Source: Marinomonas sp. CT5
GTDB taxonomy: Bacteria; Pseudomonadota; Gammaproteobacteria; Pseudomonadales; Marinomonadaceae
Reading direction: 5' to 3'
NCBI RefSeq assembly: GCF_018336975.1
Contig: NZ_CP025572.1
Span: 4,684,162 to 4,748,161 of the forward strand
Length of the DNA stretch: 64,000 nucleotides
This document shows, one piece after another, positions 21,325 to 33,517 of the stretch. The notes beneath the pieces were generated by a model, which saw nothing but the letters and a program-made list of their open reading frames with translations, was not told where the DNA came from and made no database searches. The translations under genes were made by a program, and so were the position numbers. Every line of letters starts with the position of its first letter. Positions within the stretch are counted from its first letter, which is position 1.

Positions 21325-22875
21325 GTGTCTTTGGAGCATTGGAATCTTTGTCTGCAACGCTTGCAGAGTGAGTTTTCCACATCGCAGTTCAACACCTGGA
21401 TTCGTCCGTTACAGGCTGAAATGCTGCCGAATGGAGAGTTGTGCTTAAGTGCACCAAACCGTTTTGTGTTGGATTGGGTGAGTAACAAATATCAAACGCG
21501 AATTAAAGAATTACTATCCGAATTTGCTGGTGATGATCTAGCGCCTACATTAAAGCTAGCTGTGAAGTCACAAAATTTTGCCCAAGCAAATCCCACACCT
21601 CCGCCCCCACCGCCTGTCTCAAGTGAGCCAGCTGTCAGTCCTTTAAACAATGAAGTCGCTAGGGAGTCAGGTTATCGTCCCGGTTTTGGTTTGATGGATG
21701 AAGAAGAGGGGCCACCGCATGCCGACCTTGAATTCGAAGCGCCGCTAACCTTATCGGGAACAGGTTTACGTAGTGAGCTTGAGCCTTATGAACAGGGACA
21801 GTTACCATTAACAGCCCCTAAGCGTAAGGTGCAAGTTGAAGGGGGCATTAATCATGGTGCGAATTTAAATAACTCATTTACGTTTGATAACTTTGTCGAA
21901 GGTAAATCTAACCAGCTTGCTCATGCGGCCGCATTACAAGTTGCTGAGAATCCAGGCGGTGCCTACAACCCTCTTTTTATATACGGTGGGGTTGGCTTGG
22001 GTAAAACTCACTTAATGCAAGCGGTTGGTACTGAGTTAATGCGCCACAATCCGAATGCCAAGGTGGTTTATCTGCATTCTGAACGTTTTGTTGCGGATAT
22101 GGTAAAAGCCTTGCAATTGAACGCGATTAACGATTTCAAACGTTATTACCGTTCTGTTGATGCATTATTAATTGATGATATTCAGTTTTTTGCCGGTAAA
22201 GACCGTACACAAGAAGAGTTTTTCCACACTTTTAATGCGCTATTAGAAGGTGGTCAACAGATGATTTTGACCTGTGATCGCTATCCTAAAGAGATTCAAG
22301 GCTTGGAAGATCGTTTGAAATCACGTTTTGGTTGGGGGTTAACGGTGGCTATTGAGCCGCCTGAGCTAGAAACACGTGTTGCCATTTTAATGCGTAAAGC
22401 CGATGAAAGTGGCATTAAGTTATCTTATGACTCTGCCTTCTTTATTGCTCAGAAAATTCGTTCTAACGTTCGAGAATTAGAAGGTGCGTTAAAACGTGTT
22501 ATCGCCAATTCGCATTTTACTGGTCGAGCGATTACACCGGATTTTGTTCGTGAGTCGTTAAAAGACCTTTTGGCCTTGCAAGATAAGCTAGTAAACATCG
22601 ATAATATCCAGCGAATTGTGGCGGAATACTACAAAATTAAGATCAGTGATCTGCTGTCGAAACGTCGTAGTCGATCTGTTGCTCGTCCTCGCCAAGTAGC
22701 GATGTCGTTGGCAAAGGAATTGACTAACCATAGTTTGCCAGAAATTGGTGATGCCTTTGGTGGGCGTGATCATACGACAGCCTTGCATGCGATTCGCAAG
22801 ATTAAAGAACTGCAAGATACGGATTCTGATATCCGTGAAGACTACAAACAATTGATGCGAATTCTGACCACCTGA
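21325..22875 (+). CDS. dnaA: chromosomal replication initiator DnaA
   Basis: AAA+ initiator that binds DnaA boxes and opens oriC. I place the start at GTG 21325, with GGGAG ten bases upstream, because the protein then begins with the conserved domain I ([10 protein letters not shown], then [10 protein letters not shown]). The frame extends 47 codons upstream but that sequence is DnaA-box DNA. The 516 residues include a long proline-rich linker (about 85-170), Walker A GGVGLGKT at 221-228, Walker [10 protein letters not shown] and the DNA-binding signature [12 protein letters not shown]. It starts the dnaA-dnaN-recF-gyrB group. Confidence 0.97.
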   Translation: MSLEHWNLCLQRLQSEFSTSQFNTWIRPLQAEMLPNGELCLSAPNRFVLDWVSNKYQTRIKELLSEFAGDDLAPTLKLAVKSQNFAQANPTPPPPPPVSSEPAVSPLNNEVARESGYRPGFGLMDEEEGPPHADLEFEAPLTLSGTGLRSELEPYEQGQLPLTAPKRKVQVEGGINHGANLNNSFTFDNFVEGKSNQLAHAAALQVAENPGGAYNPLFIYGGVGLGKTHLMQAVGTELMRHNPNAKVVYLHSERFVADMVKALQLNAINDFKRYYRSVDALLIDDIQFFAGKDRTQEEFFHTFNALLEGGQQMILTCDRYPKEIQGLEDRLKSRFGWGLTVAIEPPELETRVAILMRKADESGIKLSYDSAFFIAQKIRSNVRELEGALKRVIANSHFTGRAITPDFVRESLKDLLALQDKLVNIDNIQRIVAEYYKIKISDLLSKRRSRSVARPRQVAMSLAKELTNHSLPEIGDAFGGRDHTTALHAIRKIKELQDTDSDIREDYKQLMRILTT

Positions 22876-22907
22876 TGGTCTAAGACTTTGAGTTTACGAG
22901 GAAAATA

Positions 22908-24005
22908 ATGAAGTTTTCAGTCGTCCGCGAGACACTTCTTAAGCCACTTCAACTAGTGGCAGGCGTTGTAGAGCGCAAACAAACCATGCCTGTCTTGGCC
23001 AACGTATTGGTGGAAGTCAAAGATCAAGTACTGACGCTTACTGGTTCTGACTTAGAAGTCGAATTGGTGGGGCATGTGCCATTAGATGAATGCGAAGAAG
23101 GCCGTATAACCGTGCCAGCTCGTAAATTAATGGATATTTGCAAAAGCTTACCAGACAGCGCTGTGATTGAATTTACCTTGGATGACCAAAAAGCGGTTAT
23201 TCGTTCAGGTCGTTCACGTTTTAGCTTGTCTACTTTGCCAGCCGATGAGTTCCCAAATATCCAAGATATGCAAGGCGATTTAACGGTTTCTATCGCACAA
23301 AACAGTGTACGCCGTTTGATTGATCGTACAGGTTTTGCTATGGCGAACCAAGATGTTCGTTATTACCTAAATGGTATGTTACTTGAAGTGGCAGACGGCC
23401 AATTACGAGTGGTCGCAACCGATGGACACCGTTTGGCAACGGCCGTTGAAGACGCTCAAGTGAGTGGTGATTTAACGCAAGTTATCGTACCTCGCAAAGG
23501 CGTGTTGGAACTAAATCGTCTGTTAAACGATACGGATGAGGTGGTTGAGCTAACGATAGGTACAAACCACATTCGCGCTAAAGTCGCTGAATATGTCTTT
23601 ACCTCTAAATTGGTTGACGGCAAATTCCCTGATTACCACCGTGTTATCCCTCGTAACAACGACAAAATCGTTATTGCTGATCGTTTGGAATTACGTCAAG
23701 TATTCCTACGCGCGTCGATTCTGTCTAATGAGAAATACCGTGGTGTGCGTTTGATTTTGTCTAATGGCATGTTGCAAGTGTTTGCCAATAACCCAGAGCA
23801 AGAAGAAGCCGAAGAATCCGTATTGGTACAATACCAAGGTGATAATTTAGAAGTTGGCTTTAATGTGGGTTACCTACTTGATGTATTGGGTGTGGTTGAT
23901 GCACAAGAAGTCCGTTTATCATTGAACGATTCAAACAGCAGTGCCTTGATCGAAGAAGCACAAAGCCACGCCGCACAATACGTTGTGATGCCGATGCGTC
24001 TATAA
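22908..24005 (+). CDS. dnaN: DNA polymerase III beta sliding clamp
   Basis: Ring-shaped processivity clamp. The 365 residues comprise three similar domains, begin MKFSVVRETLLKPLQLVAGV and end with the conserved YVVMPMRL that forms the partner-binding pocket. GAGGAAAATA precedes the ATG. It follows dnaA by 32 bases; a hairpin separates it from recF. Confidence 0.97.
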   Translation: MKFSVVRETLLKPLQLVAGVVERKQTMPVLANVLVEVKDQVLTLTGSDLEVELVGHVPLDECEEGRITVPARKLMDICKSLPDSAVIEFTLDDQKAVIRSGRSRFSLSTLPADEFPNIQDMQGDLTVSIAQNSVRRLIDRTGFAMANQDVRYYLNGMLLEVADGQLRVVATDGHRLATAVEDAQVSGDLTQVIVPRKGVLELNRLLNDTDEVVELTIGTNHIRAKVAEYVFTSKLVDGKFPDYHRVIPRNNDKIVIADRLELRQVFLRASILSNEKYRGVRLILSNGMLQVFANNPEQEEAEESVLVQYQGDNLEVGFNVGYLLDVLGVVDAQEVRLSLNDSNSSALIEEAQSHAAQYVVMPMRL

Positions 24006-24030
24006 ACATCGGTTAGATGATAGACCTATC

Positions 24031-24070
24031 ACCCGCTTAGTATGTTTGAAAGACTATATGCTAAGCGGGT
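24031..24070. other. hairpin between dnaN and recF
   Basis: Ten-base arms acccgcttag (24031-24040) and ctaagcgggt (24061-24070) around a 20-base interior that can pair further (tat/ata). The sequence after it is TGTCTTCCC without a T run, so it is more likely a processing or attenuating element than a full terminator. Confidence 0.5.
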
Positions 24071-24103
24071 TGTCTTCCCTCCCCCAATGAAGGTTTAAGA
24101 GTT

Positions 24104-25210
24104 ATGCCGCTGGTGCGTTTGGACATCTCTTATGTTCGCAACCTTTCTAGTGTGCGCTTTGAACCTTCGCCCCAAGTAAATGTCATTGTGGGTAAAAACG
24201 GCAGTGGTAAAACCTCGGTTTTAGAAGCCATTCATTTACTGTCGTTTGGTCGCTCCTTTCGTAGTCATAAACACAAAACCTATATTCAGCATGAAAATGA
24301 GGCTTGTGTTGTCTTTGCCCAGCTTCATCAGACACAGGGTAGCCCGATTCGAGTTGGCTTACAGCGTTATCGTGATGGTCAAATAGATGTACGTATCCAA
24401 GGGCAACGAGCGCAATCTGTTATTGAGCTGGCAGAACGTCTCCCCGTGCAGCTTATTAACCCTGATGCGTTTCGATTATTGGAAGGTTCTCCAAGCATTC
24501 GGCGCCAATTTATCGACTGGGGCGCATTTCATTTTGATAAAGACTTCATTCAAGCGTGGCGAGGCTGGCAAAAAGCATTAAAACAGCGGAATACCTTGCT
24601 CAGACGTGGTAAAATATCCCTCAGTTTATTGGCGGCATTTGATCAGGAATTGATCCGGCTGGGTGAGCAGGTTAACCAATCTCGAAAAGACTATGTGGAA
24701 AAGTTAACACCGCATTTTGAGAAGGTTTTATCGCAGCTAACCACAGAGTTATCCGTGAATCTCCAGTTCTTTCAAGGCTGGGATGCGCAAAAAGACTTAG
24801 CCAAGGCGGTAGAAGCAGGACGTGAGCGGGATATCGAACTAGGTTACACGCACACAGGCCCCCAACGAGCCGATTTACGTGTTAAAACGGCGACAGGTGA
24901 TGCATTAGATACCTTGTCTCGAGGTCAGCAGAAGTTGGTGGTTTCGGCGCTGAAAATCGCTCAGGGACAATTACTGATTGATATGGGTCGCCCTTTGGTA
25001 TTTTTAGTGGATGATTTACCAGCCGAATTAGACGCTAATCACAGACAGAAACTATGTCAGTTATTAGAGTCGTTAAACAGTCAAATTTTTATTACCAGTG
25101 TCGAGCCCGATACCACGGATTTTACGTGGGCCGATACAACAGACGTTCGTCAATTTGCTATGAATAACGGCGAATTGTCTTTATTGAGCAAAGGTTTGCA
25201 GGAGAGTTAA
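24104..25210 (+). CDS. recF: DNA replication and repair protein RecF
   Basis: SMC-like ATPase that with RecO and RecR helps load RecA at gaps. The 368 residues carry Walker A GKNGSGKT at 30-37, the signature LSRGQQKLVVSALKIAQ near residue 273 and Walker B VFLVDDLPAELD. The stop codon is directly followed by the gyrB ATG (TAAATG), indicating translational coupling. Confidence 0.96.
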   Translation: MPLVRLDISYVRNLSSVRFEPSPQVNVIVGKNGSGKTSVLEAIHLLSFGRSFRSHKHKTYIQHENEACVVFAQLHQTQGSPIRVGLQRYRDGQIDVRIQGQRAQSVIELAERLPVQLINPDAFRLLEGSPSIRRQFIDWGAFHFDKDFIQAWRGWQKALKQRNTLLRRGKISLSLLAAFDQELIRLGEQVNQSRKDYVEKLTPHFEKVLSQLTTELSVNLQFFQGWDAQKDLAKAVEAGRERDIELGYTHTGPQRADLRVKTATGDALDTLSRGQQKLVVSALKIAQGQLLIDMGRPLVFLVDDLPAELDANHRQKLCQLLESLNSQIFITSVEPDTTDFTWADTTDVRQFAMNNGELSLLSKGLQES

Positions 25211-27634
<2,424 letters not shown>

Positions 27635-27657
27635 TACTGAGTTTTATCAATAAAAAA

Positions 27658-27687
27658 CCCTGACGTATAAACGTCAGGGTTTTTTTT
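27658..27687. terminator. bidirectional terminator between gyrB and the TSUP gene
   Basis: Nine-base perfect arms ccctgacgt (27658-27666) and acgtcaggg (27671-27679), four-base loop, T run to 27687 and an A run before the stem, so it can stop transcripts from both sides. Confidence 0.92.
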
Positions 27688-27736
27688 ATGACTCGAAATC
27701 CTCTGCAAGACTCTGTGTCACTACTCTTTTGGTTAT

Positions 27737-28564
27737 TTACAGTATTCCTGAAACCTGAATTAACATGCGTGTTCCTGTGATAAATAACATCACGGCGAAG
27801 GCGCGTTTGAGGGATTGCTGATTCAGCCTAGCGGCGATTTTCGCCCCTACGGGAGCGAATAAGATGGTTAATGGAATAATGAAAACAAAGGCGGGAATAT
27901 TAACTAATCGCCAAGTACCGACCGGTGCATCGGCGGGTGTTTGCCCAATTGCTAGTAAGGTGATTACACCCGGTAAGGCAATCAGCAGACCAAAAGCCGC
28001 AGCGGTGCCGACAGCCTTATGGGCTGAAACATTGAAGCTGGTGAGTAAAGGAACGCCTATGGTTCCACCACCGATACCAATCATCACTGATAATCCCCCG
28101 ACTATTACCGCCATAATCATTTGTCCTATTTTTCCTGGTAATGACTGAAACAGTGCGGATGATTTGGCTCGAAAGAGCATGTTTAGGCTGACAAAAATAG
28201 CGATGATACTGAACATCCAAGTTAAGAAATCACCAGAAACGCGGGTGGCAACATAACTTCCTACAATGGAAGCTATGAGTATGAACCCGCCCCAGAGTTT
28301 TAATAATGCGACATCGACATTGCCTTTTTGATGATGCGATCGAATGGACGAAATGGCTGTTGGCACAATGGTTGCCAGACTGGTTGCGGTTGCTATCGCC
28401 ATGGCAGAGTTGGGGCTGACACCGAAGTTTTGTAATAAAAAATACAATACTGGCACAATGACAATGCCACCACCCACACCAAATAAACCTGCTAAAATTC
28501 CCGCTAGGACCCCGGTAGCCATAAGAGCTAGGCCGATAGGCCATATCGCCATAAGTTGATCCAT
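27737..28564 (-). CDS. TSUP-family anion/sulfite exporter (TauE/SafE-like) membrane protein
   Basis: The ATG at 28564 with AGGAAA upstream gives 275 residues; a TTG eight codons earlier contains that binding site. About eight membrane helices arranged as two similar halves are seen, with the family motif GLFGVGGGIVIVPVL near residue 27-41 and its repeat MIGIGGGTIGVPLL near 160. TSUP proteins move sulfite, organosulfonates or small carboxylates. It is the last gene behind ggt (48 bases) and the amino-acid ABC genes; its substrate is unknown. Confidence 0.85.
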   Translation of the reverse strand: MDQLMAIWPIGLALMATGVLAGILAGLFGVGGGIVIVPVLYFLLQNFGVSPNSAMAIATATSLATIVPTAISSIRSHHQKGNVDVALLKLWGGFILIASIVGSYVATRVSGDFLTWMFSIIAIFVSLNMLFRAKSSALFQSLPGKIGQMIMAVIVGGLSVMIGIGGGTIGVPLLTSFNVSAHKAVGTAAAFGLLIALPGVITLLAIGQTPADAPVGTWRLVNIPAFVFIIPLTILFAPVGAKIAARLNQQSLKRAFAVMLFITGTRMLIQVSGIL

Positions 28565-28612
28565 TTTGATTTCCTGTTTTTTGTTCAAATATATTTTTAT
28601 TGAACTTGGCCT

Positions 28613-30205
28613 TTAAAGGCCAAGTGCACAACCGTCTTTACGCGGCTCAGAACCGCCCAGTAAAGTACCTTTCTCCCAGTCAATAAAGATGGCTTGAGCG
28701 CCACCGATGGGCGTTTCAGCAGGGACAATATGGAAACCTCGACGCTCCAATTCTTGAACTATATCGGCGGGTAGCGTGTGCTCGGCTTCGACATTGGTTG
28801 ATCCTGAGACGGGCATAACTCGTGGTAAGTTGATGGCTTCTTGTATATCCATTTTACAGTCCAATATTTTAGCCAGTAAGTGAGCATGTCCCATGGCTTG
28901 GTAATACCCTCCCATGACACCAAAAGGCATGACGGCTTTGCCATCTTTGACTAGCATGCCGGGAATAATGGTGTGTAGTGGTCGTTTATTGGGCGCAAGG
29001 CAATTTGGATGCGTTGGATCGACAGAAAAGCTTTCACCACGATTATGAAATAAGACACCTGATTTTGGTGCGACAAACCCAGTACCAAAACTATCAAATA
29101 CTGAATTAATAAAGCTCACACAGTTGCGGTCTTTATCAACGATAGAAATATAGACGGTATCGCGATGAACTGGGCTGGCAAATTCAGGTAAGTCTTGAAT
29201 AGCATGTTCAAGATCGATTTTAGCGGCAAGCTCGTCGGCTAACTCGTCTGACAAAAGGTAATCTGTGGGCACTTTGGCAACGTTAGGATCTGCCAATAAT
29301 GCGTCGCGAGCCGCATAAGCGAGCCTTGTGGCTTCAATTTCACGGTGTAGCCTATTTGCAGATAATGCATCTTCTGTATCTTTAAAGCGCGCTAGAATAT
29401 TTAAAATCATCAAGGCTATGATGCCTTGTCCATTGGGCGGGCATTCGAAAACGTCGTGATCTAAAAAGCGAGTTTTTATTGGCGTAACGTACTCTCCTCG
29501 AGCATTGGCAAAGTCCTCTAGAGTATGAGAGCCACCGATGCTTTGTAAGTATTCCACCATGTCTTCTGCGACTGGGCCTTTGTAAAAGCCTTCTCTGCCC
29601 TGTTTTGCTATTTGTCGTAAGGTTGCGCCTAACTCTGGTTGCTTGTGAATTTCCCCTATTTTTGGTGCGCGTCCTTTGGGTAGAAAAATACGTTTTGCCG
29701 TATCGTTTTTCGAGAGCAAGGATTCTTCTAATGCCCAGTCATTGTGGACTCTAGGCGCAATAGCATAGCCGTTCTCAGCCAGTTGGATTGCCGGAGCGAG
29801 CAAGTCTTCAAAAGGTAGTTTACCGTGGTCTTTGTGTAATTGAGTCCAAGCGTCAATAGCACCAGGAATGGTAATGGCCCAATGGGATTGGCGCTCTACT
29901 TTGTCGTCCGGGCCTTGTTGAAATGCTTTAAAATCCAAACCGGCTGGTGTTTTTCCAGAGCCGTTATAGGCCAGAATATTGTCGCTGCCTTTTAAAGAGA
30001 GTAAAGCGAAACAGTCGCCGCCAATTCCTGTTGAGCAAGGTTCGACAACACACTGAACGGCGCAAGCGGCGATCGCTGCATCGATCGCATTTCCGCCCGC
30101 ATTTAATATTTGCGTGGCAATGAGTGTCGCTGTGGGGTGTGAGGTTGCTGCCATCGCTTGAGTAGAGACTGTTGTTGAACGTGTTGGGCTTTCAAAATTT
30201 CTCAT
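28613..30205 (-). CDS. gamma-glutamyltransferase-family protein (Ntn hydrolase), cytoplasmic
   Basis: Ntn-hydrolase that self-cleaves to expose a threonine and transfers or hydrolyses gamma-glutamyl groups. The 530 residues include AAIAACAVQCVVEPCSTGIGGD, the likely nucleophile Thr350 in HRDTVYISIVD, and the C-terminal GVMGGYYQAMGHAHL. No signal peptide is visible at the N-terminus (MRNFESPTRSTT), unlike periplasmic E. coli Ggt. It belongs to a run with amino-acid ABC permeases, a TSUP exporter and a GntR gene. Inside a polyamine island it could hydrolyse gamma-glutamyl-GABA or gamma-glutamyl peptides; this is inference. Confidence 0.88.
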   Translation of the reverse strand: MRNFESPTRSTTVSTQAMAATSHPTATLIATQILNAGGNAIDAAIAACAVQCVVEPCSTGIGGDCFALLSLKGSDNILAYNGSGKTPAGLDFKAFQQGPDDKVERQSHWAITIPGAIDAWTQLHKDHGKLPFEDLLAPAIQLAENGYAIAPRVHNDWALEESLLSKNDTAKRIFLPKGRAPKIGEIHKQPELGATLRQIAKQGREGFYKGPVAEDMVEYLQSIGGSHTLEDFANARGEYVTPIKTRFLDHDVFECPPNGQGIIALMILNILARFKDTEDALSANRLHREIEATRLAYAARDALLADPNVAKVPTDYLLSDELADELAAKIDLEHAIQDLPEFASPVHRDTVYISIVDKDRNCVSFINSVFDSFGTGFVAPKSGVLFHNRGESFSVDPTHPNCLAPNKRPLHTIIPGMLVKDGKAVMPFGVMGGYYQAMGHAHLLAKILDCKMDIQEAINLPRVMPVSGSTNVEAEHTLPADIVQELERRGFHIVPAETPIGGAQAIFIDWEKGTLLGGSEPRKDGCALGL

Positions 30206-30263
30206 AATAAGTGTCTTTCATCATGTTAAAGAGTCATTGTGTTAATGGGTATTGATGATCTGG

Positions 30264-30959
30264 TTAGGTTCGTTTTCGTAAATAAGGCGGTGATAATCGA
30301 TACTCCAAAGCGGCGAGCCCGCGAATGATTAAAAAATTGATGGTTAAATAAATGGCTCCAGCGCAGACGAAAACTTCAATTGCTCGATAAGTTTCAGAAA
30401 TTAAGCCATGGGCTATGCCAGTGACTTCCATCAAGGTGACTACCGATGCGAGGGATGTGCCTTTTACCATCAGAATAATTTCGTTACCGTAGCTAGGAAT
30501 CGCTTGTCGTAAGGCGATAGGAAGAACGACAAGACGCATGGTTAAGTAATAAGATAAGCCCGAGGCGCGTGCCGCTTCGACTAACCCTTTCGGAACAGAT
30601 TGAATTGCTCCGCGAAGAATTTCACTGCCATAGGCGGCCGTATTTAGGCTTAATGCCAGAATGGCACACCAATAAGGTTCACGGAAAAAGCCCCATAACC
30701 CCACAAACTGCAGCTCTTTACGAAACTGACCTAAGCCATAATAGATAAGGAAAATTTGCAGTAATAGTGGCGTTCCACGAAACACGGCGACAAAGGTGCG
30801 TATAGGTAGCGTGACTAGACGTTGCTTAGTTTGTAAAAGCAGAGCCAAAGTCAGTGCCAAAATAAAACCTAAACTGACCGAGATGGCCGTTAGCTGCAAG
30901 GTAACTGGCAGTCCGGACAACAGTTTAGGAATAATGATGAGATAAAACGAAAAATCCAT
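30264..30959 (-). CDS. polar amino-acid ABC transporter permease (HisM/ArtM type)
   Basis: Inner-membrane permease of a family 3 (polar amino acid) ABC importer. The 231 residues have about five membrane helices and the ATPase-contact (EAA) loop at EAARASGLSYYLTMRLVVLPIALRQ near residue 140. AGGACA precedes the ATG. It pairs with the permease that ends 13 bases upstream and with the binding protein beyond. No ATPase gene is in this unit. Confidence 0.92.
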   Translation of the reverse strand: MDFSFYLIIIPKLLSGLPVTLQLTAISVSLGFILALTLALLLQTKQRLVTLPIRTFVAVFRGTPLLLQIFLIYYGLGQFRKELQFVGLWGFFREPYWCAILALSLNTAAYGSEILRGAIQSVPKGLVEAARASGLSYYLTMRLVVLPIALRQAIPSYGNEIILMVKGTSLASVVTLMEVTGIAHGLISETYRAIEVFVCAGAIYLTINFLIIRGLAALEYRLSPPYLRKRT

Positions 30960-30972
30960 ATGATTGTCCTAT

Positions 30973-31671
30973 TCAATGAGAGGTTCGATTTTCTGCGTAT
31001 TTAAAAACGAACCCCGTCAGGACGGTTATTACCAGATAGAGGCAAGCCGCTGCGATATAAAAAATAAACGGTTCTCGAGTTGAACCTGCGCCAATTTGTG
31101 CTTGTCGCATTAATTCCACTAAACCGATCACTGAAATTAACGCTGAGTCTTTAAGGATTAACTGCCAAACATTGGAAATCCCGGGTAAGGCTAAGCGCAT
31201 TATCTGCGGCATAATGACGAATCGCAGTGTCGGCCACTTTGGCAAGCCTAGGGCTTGGGCGGCTTCCAATTGGCCTTTATCAAGAGCTAAGTACGCGCCA
31301 CGAAAAATCTCCGCTAGATAAGCTCCAGAGATAATGGCTAACGCCAACATACCTGTGGCGAAGGTCGGTAAACCAATAAAGCCATCCCAACCTAACAATT
31401 TACCTGTTGATGTCAGCAACATGCTGCCGCCGTAATAAAGCAAATAGATGGTAAGAAGGTCTGGAATACCTCGAAATAAAGTGCAGTAGCTGCGACCAAA
31501 GATGTTTAAAGCCCGATACTTTCCAACACGAAATGTTGCAATGACACCACCAAATAGGATGCCAACTAAAAAACTAGAAAAGGAAAGAAGGAGCGTGACT
31601 AAGGTGGCGGCAAGCAGAGATTTCCCCCAGCCACCGTCTCCAAAGCCAAGAAAATGTAATACATCAATCAT
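30973..31671 (-). CDS. polar amino-acid ABC transporter permease (HisQ/ArtQ type)
   Basis: Second permease of the pair. The ATG at 31671 with AAAGG upstream gives 232 residues, matching its partner. The frame stays open 36 codons further, but those codons include half of the hairpin at 31769 and do not look like a permease N-terminus. The EAA loop is EAAQALGLPKWPTLRFVIMP near residue 135. The pair probably forms a heterodimer with the binding protein encoded upstream. Confidence 0.9.
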   Translation of the reverse strand: MIDVLHFLGFGDGGWGKSLLAATLVTLLLSFSSFLVGILFGGVIATFRVGKYRALNIFGRSYCTLFRGIPDLLTIYLLYYGGSMLLTSTGKLLGWDGFIGLPTFATGMLALAIISGAYLAEIFRGAYLALDKGQLEAAQALGLPKWPTLRFVIMPQIMRLALPGISNVWQLILKDSALISVIGLVELMRQAQIGAGSTREPFIFYIAAACLYLVITVLTGFVFKYAENRTSH

Positions 31672-31768
31672 ATTACGAGCCTTTCTGAAATTAGGTAAAT
31701 AGCTTCGGTAAGAAGCGCTATAGCGGATTACTAAAATTGGCATGAACGATAGAGCGATTGCGACCTTA

Positions 31769-31804
31769 AGCTCTTCCATAGAAAGGTTTTTCTATGGAAG
31801 AGCT
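31769..31804 (-). other. 16-bp intercistronic hairpin in the ABC operon
   Basis: Perfect arms 31769-31784 and 31789-31804 with a four-base loop lie between the binding-protein gene (ends 31836) and the first permease (starts 31671). There is no T run on the minus strand. Such hairpins often protect the 3' end of the abundant binding-protein mRNA or attenuate read-through. Confidence 0.7.
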
Positions 31805-31835
31805 GGAGCAATGACTTTTCGATTATGTCCGTGAT

Positions 31836-32672
31836 TTAGCTGCCAGGGGTAATGTCTACGCCCATCCATTTTTCAGAAAGCTTTTTAATGGTTCCATCAG
31901 CCGTAGCGGATTGAATGGCTTTGTTTAACTTCTCACGAAGTTGATTATCATCTTTACGAACTCCTGCACCAACACCTCGGCCAAATATACCGCCGTAAAA
32001 GCCAGGACCGGCAATGGTGAAGTCTTGGAAACCATCATTTTTTAACGTTGCTGCTAGTACAGTACGTTGACCATAAATGGCATCTATACGGCCTGCTTCT
32101 AGGTCAAGATCTCGTTGTTCCGTTGTTTTGTAGGTACGGATATCAATATCGTCGCCGAAGTATTTCTTTAGAAATTCATACAGCGTAGTGGAGGCTTGCA
32201 CACCGATCGTTTTACCTTCGAGTAACGGACGTAATTTTTCTATTGCTGTTTTGGCTTTTTGGGTGTCATTTAAAGAAACTTTTTCAGAGTCGATTGATTT
32301 GGCTAACTTACTGTCTTTTTCAACAGCAAAGCTTGAAGGGTCAATCGCATAAGGTTGACTAAAGTTCATTACCTCTAGGCGTTTGTCGGTAATGAACATG
32401 CCAGCCATGATGACATCGAATTTACCTGCATTAAGTGCTGGAATCATACCGCTCCAGTCTTGAGCAATAATCGTGCAATCCATCGCCATTTTTTTACACA
32501 GTACATTGGCTAAATCCACTTCAAAACCAGCCAATTGATCGTCTGCTGTCGTGAAGTTCCAAGGGGCGTAAGCTCCTTCGGTAGCAATAGTAATGGAATT
32601 TGATGCGGCGTGAGCACCTTGATAAACACTTAAAGCGAGTAAGGTCGCGATCAGGTTAAATTTCTTTTTCAT
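31836..32672 (-). CDS. ABC transporter substrate-binding protein, polar amino-acid family 3
   Basis: Periplasmic binding protein of 278 residues with a signal peptide (KKKFNLIATLLALSVYQGAHA, about residues 1-23). The mature part begins with the family 3 pattern ITIATEGAYAPWNFTTADDQ and GFEVDLANVLCKKM, followed by the ligand region DVIMAGMFITDKRLEVMNFS. The arginine/ornithine/lysine/histidine-binding group is the likely home; the exact ligand cannot be read. It precedes two permeases and follows the GntR gene by 84 bases. Confidence 0.92.
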   Translation of the reverse strand: MKKKFNLIATLLALSVYQGAHAASNSITIATEGAYAPWNFTTADDQLAGFEVDLANVLCKKMAMDCTIIAQDWSGMIPALNAGKFDVIMAGMFITDKRLEVMNFSQPYAIDPSSFAVEKDSKLAKSIDSEKVSLNDTQKAKTAIEKLRPLLEGKTIGVQASTTLYEFLKKYFGDDIDIRTYKTTEQRDLDLEAGRIDAIYGQRTVLAATLKNDGFQDFTIAGPGFYGGIFGRGVGAGVRKDDNQLREKLNKAIQSATADGTIKKLSEKWMGVDITPGS

Positions 32673-32756
32673 AACTTGAGTTCCTTTTGTTCCTAGCTGT
32701 ATTTTTACAGTCTTTTAGGAGGTTAATACTGCGGAGTTATCCGTCAGTATCTAGAA

Positions 32757-33431
32757 TCAATCGACGCCTGTAGGGCGAGGATTGGGGGTTGCATACTCGG
32801 CCAGCAAAGGTGCTGTCTCAAGTATGTGTTCTTTGATAACGTTTTCAGCCAAATTAATATCACCCGATTTGAAGGCATTGATCAGCTCTTGGTGTTCTTG
32901 TCGTGAACTAATGGGCTTTTCGATTGAATCAAACCAAATACGCATATAGGGTTCGATGATGATGTGTTGTGCTGCAATTTGTCGGATAAGTTTTGGTCGG
33001 CCCGACAGACGAACGATGTAATTATGAAATTCCTGGTGTCGGACAACCCAATCTGTACCACTTTTTGATCCAGCAAATTCCATTCTGTCGAGTAAAAACT
33101 CTAATTCGGCAATCACATCTTGGTCTATATGCGGCATCGCTAATCGAACCGCTAATCCTTCTAGTACCGAACGTATTTCGAAGTTTTCGTAGAGTTCATC
33201 AAGTGTCAGTCCAGCTACAATACAGCTGCGATTGGATCGTAAAATAACCAAACCATCCCCCGCTAAGCGTCTTAAAGCTTCTCGTACAGGCATTCGGCTG
33301 ACACCGATTTGAGTGGCTATGTCATCCGCGATCAATCTGGAGTTGGGCGGATAATGGCCCATTCTCAATTTATTCTGAATGTGGCGGTAAGCTTCTTCTT
33401 CTGCTGTCGCTGCTTGCGTTGTAAATGGCAT
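32757..33431 (-). CDS. GntR-family regulator with FCD domain
   Basis: The 224 residues have a winged helix at about 10-75 (ADDIATQIGVSRMPVREALR) and an all-helical FCD effector domain from about 85 to 215, with likely metal-binding histidines in RHQEFHNYIV and EHQELI. It is the first gene before the binding protein, permeases, ggt and TSUP gene, so it probably controls that unit, most likely as a repressor responding to an amino acid or acid. The inverted motif at 33518 lies 87 bases upstream of its ATG. Confidence 0.9.
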   Translation of the reverse strand: MPFTTQAATAEEEAYRHIQNKLRMGHYPPNSRLIADDIATQIGVSRMPVREALRRLAGDGLVILRSNRSCIVAGLTLDELYENFEIRSVLEGLAVRLAMPHIDQDVIAELEFLLDRMEFAGSKSGTDWVVRHQEFHNYIVRLSGRPKLIRQIAAQHIIIEPYMRIWFDSIEKPISSRQEHQELINAFKSGDINLAENVIKEHILETAPLLAEYATPNPRPTGVD

Positions 33432-33517
33432 GATCTGATTTTCCTATCACTTTATAAATTGGATACATTTATCCAATAATACACAAATATCATATTTGGC
33501 AAATTTTATTTTTTGTA

